From NCBI RefSeq assembly GCF_932294415.1, contig NC_065543.1, forward strand, positions 45,347,777 to 45,411,776: 64,000 nt of DNA, read 5' to 3'. Positions 34,181 to 46,537 of this stretch are shown piece by piece (within the stretch, counting starts at the first letter, position 1; every line of letters begins with the position of its first letter). A program made the translations under genes and the position numbers. Source of the DNA: Quercus robur (lineage: Eukaryota; Streptophyta; Magnoliopsida; Fagales; Fagaceae). A model generated the notes under the pieces. It saw only the letters and a program-made list of their open reading frames with translations. It was not told the origin of the DNA and ran no database searches.

Positions 34181-35284
34181 TGAAAACTTTTTCCAAAAAG
34201 ATAAATTTTAAAAATAGATGAATATAATAAAGTGAAATTAACAACTTTTTTTTTACTAAAAGATAAAAGATTTTTTTTAATAAACAAAAGTTAAAAGAAA
34301 AAGGTAAAGATTAATTAGAGTAATAAAATAAAAGTTATGAATAGTAATAAAAGGTACGAATCTATAAAGATTTGTAAAAATAAAATAAATTGACTTTTAA
34401 GTCAATACCTATGCTCTCGTTTACAGAAAATAGGTCCCACACGCTGTTTGTGTCAGAGAAATCATTCTCCAAAGATTGACATGGTAAACAGTAGCCAGCT
34501 GTAGCCCCCAGTTTTACATCGTAAAATCACCAGCAACCAACCATCACCATCTCTGCCACCCAAACACCGCTGGTTCCAACCTCAACCCCATACCAACTAC
34601 TTCGCCATTCGGATCTATTTAGATCCAAACCCAAAGTGCAACACCACCACCAGAAGCTGATCCCTAGCTTGCTGCATCGTCTCAATTGCAAACCAAATCA
34701 TCCGCAACCTTCGTCGAAGCCCCAAAGAGAACCGCAATCCCACCGATGGTCACGATCCGGCACAGCACCACCACCAAGCCCATCGATCCGTGCTCGCAGA
34801 AGGCAACCTAATACAGCTCCATTTGAGTTACCCACCTTCTTTAGCTTGTGAAGATGATCCTAACCGACCCTTCTTAAAAACAAAACCTAGACCCCACCAA
34901 AAACAAAAAAAACCAACTCAGTTTTTTTGTCTAACCCAAAACCATCTACCAGTCCGACCGGAAAAAACCCAGCCGGTGGTGGCCGATGTGAGAGGCTTCG
35001 GAATGTGTTTAGGGCTTTTTGGCTGAGTGAGGATATCATTGTGCCTTGGATTTAATTAGATCCGGGTAAAGTAAGTTTTATGAGTACCAGGTTTGGGTTA
35101 TGTTTACACGCTTTGGTCAGGGGCTATTTTTGGTATTTTATATTTATTCGGGGTATTTATTCTGTTAAATTTAGGAATATTTGCTCATAAAAATTGGTTT
35201 AAAGATCCAAGTATTGGCTTAGGAGATATTTAAAAAAAAAAAAAAAAAAAAAACAGTATTAAATAAACTTTAAATAGTTCAATT
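34181..35284. other. Gene-free region with CCA-rich stretch
   Basis: 34500-34990 is rich in CACCACCA and CAACC-type sequence, with short frames (34636-34851, 34790-35026) of Pro/His/Ser-rich composition that match no family I know. It could be a decayed exon or transposon interior. An A run lies at 35230-35252. Confidence 0.4.
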
Positions 35285-35678
35285 AACAAATGTGAAAGCA
35301 ATGGCAGCAAGGAAAGCGGCAGAGTTCGCCCTTGAAGTTGGTTTTAATAAAGTGGTCTTGGAAGGTGTCTCAGTAATTGTTTACAAGGATCTCAAGAATA
35401 ATTAATGGTCCCTCACTGGCCTTACATGGTCACTTGATACGGATGTTAAAGCATTGATTCCTTTGTTTTCTAGCATCTGTTTTAGTCATGTAGGTTGGGC
35501 AGGAAATAAAGTCGCCCACTCACTAGTTAGAAGGGCAATTCTTTCACGAAATTTAAATGTCTGGATGGAAGATGTATCACTAGACATTCTTGATGTAGTT
35601 TAAGCTGATTTCAGCCCTCCTTGAATTTTAATACAAGTGCACCTTTCATTCTCAACAAAAAAAACAAATGTGAAAGCA
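35285..35678 (+). mobile_element. 5'-truncated LINE with 16-bp target duplication
   Basis: A perfect direct repeat AACAAATGTGAAAGCA flanks the insert (35285-35300 and 35663-35678). The body (35301-35662) encodes a decayed RNase H-like domain: AARKAAEFALEVGFNKVVLE, SFSHVGWAGNKVAHSLVRR-like and VWMEDV segments, with stops. It ends in an A-rich tail (AACAAAAAAAA). Truncation at the 5' end, an A tail and a long target duplication are hallmarks of target-primed reverse transcription by a plant LINE. Confidence 0.88.
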
Positions 35679-35912
35679 GTTTTTTAAGTTGACTTCTTGG
35701 ATGTACAATGTACATTACTCTTTCCCTTCTTGGGATCCTTAAATCTTAATGCACGCAACATATTTATTTTGATGCTCTTATGGTACATTGCCCTGACCCT
35801 TTCAAACCCATCTTCTCTCCTTCCTACACATATTCAATAATATGTTATAGAAAGTAACTCTAAAATTATACTACACAAATTTTATAAAAATAAAATTATC
35901 ATATTTTATTTT

Positions 35913-36284
35913 AGGGCAAACTATATATTTGGTCTCTATCCTTTATATCATATATTTTAATTTGGTCTCTGATCTTTCAATTGTGTCAATTTAGTCTTTA
36001 ATCTTTTAGTGTCGTGTTAATTTAGTCCACATCATTATTTCTTATATATAAATTGCTAACGTGACAAATGACCAAAATAAAATATTAGTTTATTTTTACA
36101 TTAACAAAAGCTAATTTTTTATTTTTGTCGTTAGACACGTCAACAATTTTCATCTAAAAAATAACGGTAAGGACTAAATTAACATGATACTTAAAGGTTA
36201 TGGACCAAATTAACACAATTGAAATGTTAGGGACCAAATTGAAATATGATGTAAAAGATAAAGACTAAATACTTAGTTTACCCT
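35913..36284. mobile_element. Foldback MITE with ~150-bp terminal inverted repeats
   Basis: The left arm AGGGCAAACTATATATTTGGTCTCTATC.. pairs with the reverse complement of the right arm, AGGGTAAACTAAGTATTTAGTCTTTATC... Pairing continues through AATTTGGTC, CAATTGTGT and TTAGTCC segments to about 150 bp. It is 372 bp in total, non-coding, flanked by AT-rich sequence with no clear duplication. It is probably a MULE-derived MITE. Confidence 0.75.
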
Positions 36285-37747
36285 ATTTTTGTAAATAGTG
36301 AATTTACATAAATTTTTTTTCAATTTTTAGGTAACATAAAATGACTAAAGAAATTTGATTAAAAAAACTGAAAAAATAAGAGTAATTGAAGCATTTTTCT
36401 ATTGTTTCTTTCACATAATTTGTTTAAAATCCTTTTGTCAATAAAGTTAGATTAAAAAAAAAAAAAAAAACACAAAGACATGATAATTCAATAGTTATAA
36501 CGAGAAGTGGAAATTTCAACCCCGAATATCACAGACACATTAAAAGGTGTCAATTAGTTAAGTTACAAAGTTTTTAACAATTTTTTTTTTTTTTTTTGGA
36601 GAAAATTAACAATTCTATATAACTAAATTAATACTACATTAACATTCATTACCTTTGATCATTTCAAATTATCCTTATTGACTTTCCTTGTAGATCATGA
36701 ATTTTATATCATACTTATTTTTTAGAAACAAACACAAGGGAAAAGAAAAGAGGTTATATCATACTGTTTAAAGGTAGGTTGGACTAGTATAAATTTGAGG
36801 CTTAAGATGACATAGAAGGCAATTTTTATATTTAAATACCAATTAAATAGTATTTATTTTACTTTATATATATATATATATATATTATCATTTTAATTTA
36901 AACCATTATTTTTTACTTTGTGAGATGTAATTACTAATTGTCTTTTTAAAAAAAAAAGTTTAGGTTTTACTAACATATACTTTATTGATAACATAACAAA
37001 TCCATTTAATCTTTTCATGACAATCCATTTTAAGTAAGATTTCATCAATTTTAAGTTTTTTTTTTTTTTTTTTTTTAATTTGCAAAAACGATTACAAGAA
37101 GTATTTATTAGAACCACAATCCGAGGGAACCAGGATGGTTCAAATATCTCCCATCGATAGTGAGTCCTAGAATGGGAGCTCAAAAAACAATGTTTATTAC
37201 CTTAAAGTGAATAATTTAAAATGTAATTACCTCTTGATTATTATGGGAAAAATCAAGAAGAAAAAAACATCTTATTGCAAATGGAACTTATGATTACATT
37301 GTCCTCATAAAATGAGAAAATTAAAATCACATAATTCTTTTCTTAGTAACAGACTAAAGAAAAGTTATATCACTTTGATCCCAGCTTACAATCTAAAAAA
37401 CAAAAATTAGATGAAAATATACTAATCTAGAACTCTTGATTTAAACTCAAAGATTATTTCTCAAAAAAACATAAAAAGATCTAAACTCAAAGACTAAGTT
37501 ACTGTTACAAGATGGGATTGTTTTTAGCACCCATCTCACCTAATTCGAAGATTGGTCTCATAGAATTAATGGAAAGATTTAGTTTTCATCATGCAATCAA
37601 GCAATAATGTCATACCAAACATAATTGAAGTACAAAAATAGCAAAAAATGACAAGCAATCAATTAACTATTTACATAACCGCTGCTTACTTTCAGCGTGA
37701 TGGTTACTCCACAGGTATAAGTTCTTATAAGGTGGAAGGATAAAGAT
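36285..37747. other. Gene-free AT-rich region
   Basis: Contains T runs (36580-36597, 37058-37076), a TA microsatellite (about 36867-36885) and no recognisable coding sequence. It ends with AAGAT (37743-37747), the left target-site copy of the next Copia element. Confidence 0.5.
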
Positions 37748-38349
37748 TGTTGTATATATAGCTATATACAAGGATAGGTTGTAATAATGATATTTGAGTT
37801 TGGAAAATATGGTTTCATAAAGAGAAAATTCAAGTTCTGAAATTTTCTAAGTGAAAATTTGAAAATTTGAATTTTCTGGAATTTTCTGGTGACTGTTCAA
37901 AAAGGTTGAAGAGGTTTCAATCTTTGTTAATTGTTTTATGAAAAAATAACTAACTCTCCATACGTGCATTTTCATGAAACATACGTGCCTTGTCATGAAT
38001 AGAGGCTTATGTTCACTTGAAAAATAACTAACTCTCCATACGTGCCTTTTCATGAAACATAATCCTATGGGTATAAATAGAGGCTTATGTTCACTTGAAA
38101 AATAACACAAGAAACACAAGAAATCCTGTGGTCATTCTCCAAAATTGTTATCTATAGAACTCAACATCTAGGTTGTATCTTGGAGACAAATTTGTGATAA
38201 CCCTTTAGCAACAAAAGTGTGGGGGGGAGGGGGGGGGGGGCAAATATTGTCTAAGGAAAATGATATAATGTCCCCAAGTTATCTATTTTATATTTTTCTT
38301 TTGTGTTAACCTTGTTCTTCCATTATTACTTTGTGTAATATCCCCAACA
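37748..38349 (+). repeat. 5' LTR of the decayed Copia
   Basis: Contains an internal repeat: CTAACTCTCCATACGTGC with its downstream AGAGGCTTATGTTCACTTGA occurs twice (about 37950-38020 and 38030-38100). The second copy carries the TATA box GTATAAATAG at 38071. Confidence 0.88.
38071..38080 (+). promoter_or_regulatory. TATA box in the Copia LTR
   Basis: GTATAAATAG; the equivalent in the 3' LTR is at about 42982. It would be the LTR promoter core. Confidence 0.5.
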
Positions 38350-38399
38350 ATCTTAGACAATATTTGACTATAAGACAAGAAGTAAATGATGGTACAACT

Positions 38400-41300
38400 T
38401 TGAAGGTGTTGAACCATGGTTTGGTGAAATTGGATCACTTTGATGGAACCAATTTTACACAATAGAAAGAGCAATTGGCTTGGATTTGAAGAGTTCTTCA
38501 AATGATGAATCGATCATAAAGAAGATTCAATTGAATAAGTCTTAAAGAAAAAAGTTTCTTTGTTGGCAAGACAAGGTGATGATTCTTTCACATTGTGAAT
38601 GCATTAAAAGCCATGTTCATAGTTTGAACATTGAATGTACGAATTTCTTGTTCATGGGCAATTTGAATTTCAAATTGATTGATGAGTTTCTTTGTTAGAA
38701 TATTTGCATGTGTTGCGAATTTATTTGAATTGAGATATAAGAATGAAATTTTAACATGTTTAAATGTTATAAAGTGAAGTAGAAAATCTAAAAGATGAGA
38801 ATTTAAACTCTTAAAGTGATAGAGTATATGAATATTTTCCTAAGTGATTTTCTAAACTATGTGAAGACATTAAGGAACATGTCAGAAGATCTCACTTTAG
38901 ATTAATTCAGACCACATCACTGAATTGAAGAGGAAAGTCTAGTTAGAGGTATATCTAACACCGATCCTAAAGTGAATCTAAACAATGTTAAAATTTAAAG
39001 TTCTAGTAAGAACAATAAACACTTGAATGTGAATAAGAGTATGAATGGTTTTAGAAGAACAACTCTAAGGATCCCAACAATGACAAGTAGAATGTCATGT
39101 TTCCTTTGTGGAAAGAAAGTCCATTACATTTGAGAATGTAAGTTCTTAAAGAATAAGAAGGATGAAGATGGAAGTGCCAATGAAGCAATTATCATTAAGG
39201 ATATTAATGCTATGGTGAGTGATGTATGTAATAAATATCAGTATATTTCATATGACTGTAATTACAAATCCTTTCAATTGGTGTTTTGATTCAGGTGTAA
39301 TGTTGCATGTGTGCAACTACAAGGCACAATTCAAGACTTATGAAGAGTCTTCCATAGAACTAGAGGTGCCTGTGGACATCCAATATAAGGAAAAAGTTCA
39401 TGGAAAGTACATTGTTGAAGTGAAATTGAATTTTGGCAAGACATTCTCTTGACCAATGCTATCTTTTTCATGAACCTAATATCAAGAAAAGTGAATTTGT
39501 TATTTAAGAATGGTCTTGTCCAAGAATGGGATATTATTAGGCAATGGATATGTTACTATCTGAGTGTTATTTATTAATATGTTTTGGTTGTGCTTATATT
39601 GTTGATTCTTTATTTGTAGCATGCTAGATTGAGACTTTTAAATTTCAAATTCTTGAAATTTATATCAAAACATGATATAATTTATATAAGCATGATGATT
39701 TGAATTGAATGGTGTATTAACTAGAAATGATGAATATTTCTAAATGTATATTATTCTTTATGAGTAACATGTCATAATACACCAAAGTACAGTCCCTTAT
39801 ACACCCTAATAAAATGGTTTGGTCAAAAGAGAGAACTCTATTTGATATGGTGAATGTCATAAACTTGAATGCAATCAGCTAAGTTCCTATCTAATCAATG
39901 GGAAGAAACTTTGTTTAGTATATGCTATGCGCATAATAAAGTTTCATCTCAAAGGTATTTCATATGTGTTATGAAATGAGAATGTGACCAAATGTTTATC
40001 ATTTTAAACTGTGGGGGTGTTTAACCTTTTGTAAATGTTAGACCAAAGATGACTAATTAGTCAAGGAGCTATATAAAGTGTATATGTAGGTTTTGAGTAA
40101 ATTCAAGGATACATATTTTATTAGACTTAATGTCTAATATAAGATTGAAATCAAAGGATATTGAATTTATTTAGTTTAAATTCAAAGATGATTTCAAGAA
40201 TACCCCGATACCTACTTAAACACGAGTAATTGACTCTAATGTTAAATATCACATTAAGTGATATTAAATATTTAAATGTGGTTCACTAAGTGAACAAAGG
40301 TAGAGTCAAAGTATGAGAAATAAAAAGGATTTTAATCCAAATTTTATTTCATGTGAAGTTCTTGTTTACCTTATTAAAGATAATAAAAGTGTAGTCCTAA
40401 TTAAATACCCATGTTATTCTTTGAGGGAAGTGATCCTAAAGTTTTAGAAAGCTTTGTGTTTCTAAAAAGATGTAGTTTTCTATTGTAAAAACTATTAATG
40501 ATGAGATAGACTTGATATTATTTAATAATAATTGGATCTTAATGGATCCATATCTAGCTTTAAAACCAATTGGTTGTGAGTGGGTATTAAAATAAGATAT
40601 AAAATCTTTTGGTCTAAGGTTAATAGTAAAAGGTTTGAAACAGAGGGAAAAGATAGATTTTGATATCTATACACTAGTAACTATTTGTGTTATTAGTTTG
40701 ATATCTTTAAAACCATTCATATAATTTTAAATAAATTCACTATATTCTATTATTAAATTTTTGTTATATGTAATTACAGTGTGTGTATATATGTGAATTT
40801 TGGAATGGCTGAGAACCCAAACTATGGGGTTTAGAAACTCAAATTGTGGAATTATGATATCTAAGAAGTGTGGGGGTATAACCCTTAAACGAGTCATGGA
40901 CTCATAAGAATGCTAATGTGTATCAAAGATGTGCTTGTTAAAGGTATTGAGAATTAACATCGAGGGATGTTAAATTCATTGTGATTAAATTCTACTGTGT
41001 GTGGTAGATGTCTTGAGTTTAAACAAGCACATATTGTGATCCTATTTTGGAAGTACCTATTTGTGAAGTATAGAGAGTACAAGAGAGTTCATTAATTGAA
41101 AATTCAAAGATCAATAATGAAATATTGGAATGTGTCTCCACATATAATTTGAATATGCATCATATAGATGTGAAGTGACTTAAATAAAATAAAAAAATAA
41201 AAAAAAAGTGATCTTGGTAAGGAAGTTTGCTTGAAAGACCTATGGGTTTGTACTTCCTTAATTAATTAAATGAAAGTCTTTTATGAATGAGAATCAAGTA

Positions 41301-42120
41301 AAGAAATATAGTGGAGATGTGCACTATATTAATCTCATTTTGAGATTCATGTTATCTCATTTTGTTGAGATTAGTAATTTCTCATTCTATTAGGAATTGT
41401 GTTATCTCATTATGTTGAGATTAGTGTTAAGAACTTGCTTCTTAGATTTTAATATCTTTAAAGGGGCAAAAACACTTTGATTCTAATAATAAATAAAGAA
41501 ATTACTGGAAGGGCGGATGCACAGCTCGAGTTTGCTAGTGAATTAAGTACATGTTGCACATCATGTATGGAACTAAACTAAACATTGTCTTCACAGTATA
41601 TAGACTTTCAAAATTTCTAAAACATGAGGTTGATCACTAGAAATTGCTTAATTGTGATGAATATCTATTAAATAGAATATTCAAGTTTAATTCTATTATT
41701 GATGTGAGTGATAATATCTATGTCTAGTTAGACAATCACTACATGTGGGGGTTCTATGTGTAAGCATTAAAGAAATAAGGTGTATTTCTTACTCTACTAT
41801 GGAATTAAATTGAGAGCATTGATTACAATGATAACGGACAAGGAAACAAATTGGCTAAGGTCTTGATAAAGTGTTTTGGCCACGACCATAGTAAGCCATT
41901 TCTTGTACTATAGTTGTAAAACTACAATGGGTATTGTAAACATGAGTTGTATACAAAGTGAACTTAGACTTAAAAGTCTAAGACAAGAATACGTAAGGCA
42001 AGTCAAATGTGGTTGGACTAGTCTATTCCCTACGTAATTCTATATATAAAATAGGTCATTTACTGAAGTGTGTCTCGAGACTTGGTAAGGATAACATCCA
42101 TTGGAATGGGACTAAAACCA
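38400..42120 (+). pseudogene. Copia gag-pol remnant
   Basis: No long open frame remains. The recognisable islands are the gag start, the CCHC knuckle with one stop inside, the protease motif WCFDSGVMLHVC (DSGA-like site read as DSGV), RT block phrases and the C-terminal RNase H part. The short ORFs at 39219-39452 and 42232-42426 fall in this remnant. Confidence 0.75.
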
Positions 42121-42677
42121 TTCTTTTAAAAGAATCACCAATAGTGGGAACTCAACCTCGAACTGATTATATCTAAGAGGTTTAAAGAGTAACAACAAGC
42201 TATTGATACGTGATTAATAAGAGCACTAAATTTGTGTCTCATTCAGGATGGATTAGTGCACACTGTTACGATGAAATTGAGGATGAGTTTTAAACTCTTA
42301 ATAAAGTTCATAAATCATAAATGTTTGTGTAACAGGGACATAAGAAGGAACTTCACCTTTGTGAACATAGGAGTGGTGCCACTTCTAGCAAGAGTAAAAG
42401 GGTTTTCTCTTGTGCATGTTTACTAAACCAAGTAGAGCATAAGGCCATGATAGTACTAACAACTTGGATTTCTAAATGTGTTATGGATGTTCTCATATGT
42501 GTGTCGTTTCCAATTTCAACACATAAGAGTTTTGGTTTAAGCACCAAGCCACTATTAACTCTGTTGATTTCTTGAGCAATTACACTAAAAGGAGATTTAA
42601 GTTAAAAGACACCTTCCATTATGCATGATATGATATCAATCAAGTGAGACATATATTATTACAACCTAGTGGGTGAT

Positions 42678-43254
42678 TGTTGTATATATAGCTATATACA
42701 AGGATAGGTTGTAATAATGATGCTTGAGTTTGGAGAATATGGTTTCATAAAGTGAAAATTCAAGTTTTGGAATTTTTTAAGTGAAAATTCGAAAATCTAA
42801 ATTTTCTGCAGAATTTTCTGGTGACTGTTCAGAAAGGTTGAAGAGGTTTCAATCTTTGTTAACTGTTTTATGAAAAAATAACTAACTCTCCATACGTGCC
42901 TTTTCATGAATAAAGGCTTATGTTCACTTGAAAAATAACTAATTCTTCATACGTGTTTTTTCATGAAACATAACCCTATGGGTATAAATAGAAGTTTATG
43001 TTCACTTGAAAAATAACACAAGAAACATAAGAAATCTTATGGTCATTCTCCAGAATTGCTATCTGTAGAACCCAACATCTTGGTTGTATGACTTGTATCC
43101 TAGGGATAAATTTGCAATAACTCTTTAGTGATAAAAGTATGAGGGCAAATATTGTCTAAGGAAAACGATATGGTGCCTTCAAGTTATCTATTTTATGTAC
43201 GTCTTTTGTATTAACCTTGTTTTTCCATTATTATTCTGTGTAATATCCCCAACA
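42678..43254 (+). repeat. 3' LTR of the decayed Copia
   Basis: 577 bp, ending CCCCAACA. It differs from the 5' LTR by numerous substitutions and several indels. Confidence 0.88.
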
Positions 43255-44094
43255 AAGATTGAGGTACAAGTTTTTAGAAAAGAGCTTCCCACTTATATAT
43301 ATATATATATATATATATATTTAGATGGGGTTAAATTGACCGGAATTTCCATCTCAAATAAAAAAATTTAATTCTCTACATATATTTTAATCACATGATT
43401 TGTTAAATTATTTAAAAGTCACATGGCTATTAGATAAGTCTTGTAACATCAAATAGACATGAAAAATCATTTAATTTAATCATTGCATAAGAGAATGGAG
43501 GATTTTTTTTTTCTCTAAACTGATTAGAGAAAAATTAAGTTCTTTATGAAAAGAAAAGTGTATTTGATCAAAGCAAATGAGTATCAAAATATTGGACCTT
43601 TGGGGGCATTGTAGCAACTAAAGGCTCGGTTAAGATTGCAGTGAATATGTTCATATTTCTTATGACTATGTTTGCGGAACAAAGCGAAATTGGTGATGAG
43701 AGTTACACTTTAGACCTCAATTTTATATTTTATGTTAATTTTAAACTAACTATCAAATAAAGCCCAATTGTTAATGAAATTAGTCAATTAACACATTCAT
43801 GGCTACATAATCAAAACAGAAAATCCCAAACAATCGATCACACCCATAAGAACACTGAAGTGTCATGGAGAGAAAAAACCCAAAAAACTAGGCAGAAAAC
43901 TATCTGGGTACTATAGCACCAAATGATCCATAAACAAGAATTGTCACAATACAAGTCATTTACAAAATCCTCCAATCTAAATAATGACAATATACTTGAG
44001 TCTCTTGCTCCTACTAGCAATTGATGTTAATCATTAGATCTGAGAATACCAATCACAATACCAATCACAATACCATCTTACAAAATCATTACAA
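43255..44094. other. Gene-free spacer between inverted Copia copies
   Basis: Includes an AT/TA microsatellite (about 43290-43321) and a triple AATACCAATCAC repeat (about 44046-44080). No gene recognised. Confidence 0.5.
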
Positions 44095-46095
44095 AAGAGT
44101 TATCGCAAATTTATCCTCAGGATACAAGTCATACAACCAAGATGTTTGGTTCTACAGATAGCAATTCTGGAGAATGACCGTAGGATTTCTTATGTTTCTT
44201 GTGTTATTTTTTAAGTGAACATAAGCCTCTATTTATACCCATAGGGTTATGTTTCATGAAAAAGCAAGTATGGAGAATTAGTTATTTTTCAAGTGAACAT
44301 AAGCCTCTATTCATAAAAAGGCACGTATAGAGAGTTAGTTATTTTTTAATAAAACAGTTAACAAATATTGAAACCTCTTCAATTTTTCTGAACAGTCACC
44401 AGAAAATTCAGATTTTCGAATTTTCACTTAGAAAATTCCAAAACTTGAATTTTCACTTTATGAAACCATATTCTCCAAACTCAAACATCATTATTACAAC
44501 CTATCCTTGTATATAGCTATATATACAACAATCCCCCACTAGGTTGTAATAATATATGTCTCACTTAATTGATATCCTATAATGCATAATGGAAGGTATC
44601 TTTCAATTTAAACCTCCCTTTAGTGTAATTGCTTAAGAAATCAATAGAGTTAATGGTGGCTTGGTACTTAAACCAAAACTCTTATATGTTGAAATCAGAA
44701 ACAACACACACATAAAAACATCCACAACACATTTAGAAATCCAATTTGTTAGCACTATCATGGCCTTGTGCTCTATCCGGTTTAGTAAACATGCACAAGA
44801 GAAAACCCTTTTACTCTTGCTAGAAGCGACACCACTCCTATGCTCACAAAGGTGAAGTTCCTTCTTATGTCCCTATTACACAGACATTTATGATTTATGA
44901 ACTTCATTAAGAGTTTAAAACTCATCCTCAATTTCATCGTAACAGTCTGCACTAATCCACCCTGAATGAAACAAAAATTTAGTGTTCTTACTAATCACGT
45001 ATCAATAGCTTGTTGTTACCCTTTAAACCTCTTAGATATAATTAGTTCGAGGTTGAGTTCCCACTATTGGTGATTATCTTAAAAGAAGGGTTTTAGTCTC
45101 ATTCTAATGGATGTTATCCTTACCAAGTCTCGAGATACACTTCGGTAAAGGACCTATTTTATATATAGAATTATATAGGGAATAGACTAGTCCAACCACA
45201 TTTGACTTGCCTTACGTATTCTTGTCTTAGACTTTTAAGTCTAGTGTATACAATACGCATTGTAGTTTTACAACTACAGTACAAGGAATGGCTTACCATG
45301 GTCGTGGCCACAACACTTTATCAAAACCTTAACCAATTTGTTTCCTTGTCTGTTACCATTGTAATCAATGCTCTCAATTTAATTCCATAGTAGAGTAAGA
45401 AATACACATTATTTCTTTAATGTTTACACATAGCACCCCCACATGTAGTGATTATCTAACTAGACATAGATATTATCACTCACATCAATAATAGAATTAA
45501 ACTTGAATATTCTATATAATAGATATTCATCACAATTAAGAAATTTCTAGTGATCAACCTCATGTTTTAGAAATTTTGAAAGTCTATATACTGTAAAGGC
45601 AATGTCTAGTTTAGTTCCATACATGATGCGCAATATGTACTTAATTCACTAGCAAACTCGAGCTGTGCATCCGCCCTTCCAGTAATTTCTTTATTTATTA
45701 TTGAAATCAAAGTGTCTTTGCCCCTTTAAAGATATTAAAATCTAAGAAGCAAGTTCTCAACACAATGAGATAACACAATTCCCAATAGAATGAGAAATCA
45801 CTACTCTCAACAAAATGAGATAACATAAATCTCAAAATGAGATTAATATAGTGCACATTTCCACTATATTTCTTTACTTGATTCTCATTCATAAAAGACT
45901 TTCATTTGATTAATTAAGGAAGTACAAACCCACAGATCTTTCAAGCAAACTTCCTTACCAAGATCACTTTTTTTTTTTTTTAAGTCACTTCACATTTATA
46001 TGATACATACTCAAATTATATGTGGAGACACAATCCAATATTTCATTATTGATCCTTGAATGTTCAATTAATGAACTCACTTGTACTCTCTTTAC
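44095..46095 (-). mobile_element. Inverted, truncated copy of the 37.7-43.3 kb Copia family
   Basis: 44095-44530 is the reverse complement of most of that LTR (on the + strand it ends GCTATATATACAACA at 44530); the last ~130 bp of the LTR are missing. It is followed by CCCCCACTAGG, an intact polypurine tract on the - strand. 44540-46095 mirrors the 3' internal region of the upstream element (about 41050-42677) with many shared phrases. Together the two copies form a long, imperfect inverted repeat with a ~0.85-kb spacer. Confidence 0.85.
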
Positions 46096-46099
46096 TTCA

Positions 46100-46430
46100 C
46101 ACTAAGATTGTAACAAGATTGTAACACTAAGATAAATCATGCAAATTTGGCGTGAAATATGCCAACACACTAAGATTGTAACAATCTCTCCCTTTGGCAA
46201 TTTCATGGCAAAACACCCCATACAAACTTTAGGCATAAATTTGAGTTGGAACAATGGTAACAACTCACTCACACCTAATCTAAGCTTATGAAGTAAATCA
46301 ACATCTTCAAAACACACCTAATCTAATGCATGGGAAATAGATAGATAATATAATTCACATAACATAATCACTTAGCTCAAAACTAAACCAAACAAGTTAT
46401 GATTAGTATATAATAAAAGTGATGGTAGTC
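46100..46430 (-). mobile_element. Fragment of another LTR retrotransposon 3' end
   Basis: The - strand reads LLHKLRLGVSELLPLFQL.. and ends AMKLPKGEIVT. Directly after this is GCCAAAGGGAGAGAT and then TGTTACAATCTTAGTG, the arrangement of a polypurine tract followed by an LTR start. The putative LTR is cut off after ~85 bp by the inverted Copia fragment. The family is uncertain. Confidence 0.4.
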
Positions 46431-46503
46431 ATGGTGCTAGTGAAAATGATTTTTACTAATTGGAATATGTCATCACAACAAATTGTGAAAAAATTATGAA
46501 ATT

Positions 46504-46505
<2 letters not shown>

Positions 46506-46533
<28 letters not shown>
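46506..46533. repeat. (TA)n microsatellite
   Basis: TA tract that abuts the left end of the Pack-MULE-like element. A second TA tract follows the right end (47538-47549), so the element inserted into a TA repeat. Confidence 0.85.

Positions 46534-46534
<1 letters not shown>

Positions 46535-46537
<3 letters not shown>

Larger units (their letters stand above)
37748..43254 (+). mobile_element. Decayed Ty1/Copia retrotransposon with intact boundaries
   Basis: LTRs lie at 37748-38349 (602 bp) and 42678-43254 (577 bp). They start TGTTGTATATATAGC, end ATATCCCCAACA, and are flanked by AAGAT on both sides (37743-37747, 43255-43259). A GTGGGTGAT purine-rich tract precedes the 3' LTR. The interior is badly decayed but ordered as in Copia: gag start (LDHFDGTNFT, about 38430), zinc knuckle CFLCGKKVHYI.EC (39099-39143), protease DSG (39288-39296), an RT phrase like GCEWVLK and LIVKGLKQREKIDFD (about 40570-40670), and an RNase H tail (about 41500-42120). 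Stops are everywhere. It is much older than the Copia at 25.9 kb. Confidence 0.9.

Noticed and set aside
34636..35026. Pro/His-rich + strand frames
   Set aside because: CCA-rich composition without domain or conserved motif; too little to call a gene.
43255..44094. Possible third internal region linking the two inverted Copia copies
   Set aside because: The left element ends with its own AAGAT duplication and the right copy is truncated; the spacer shows no retrotransposon motif.
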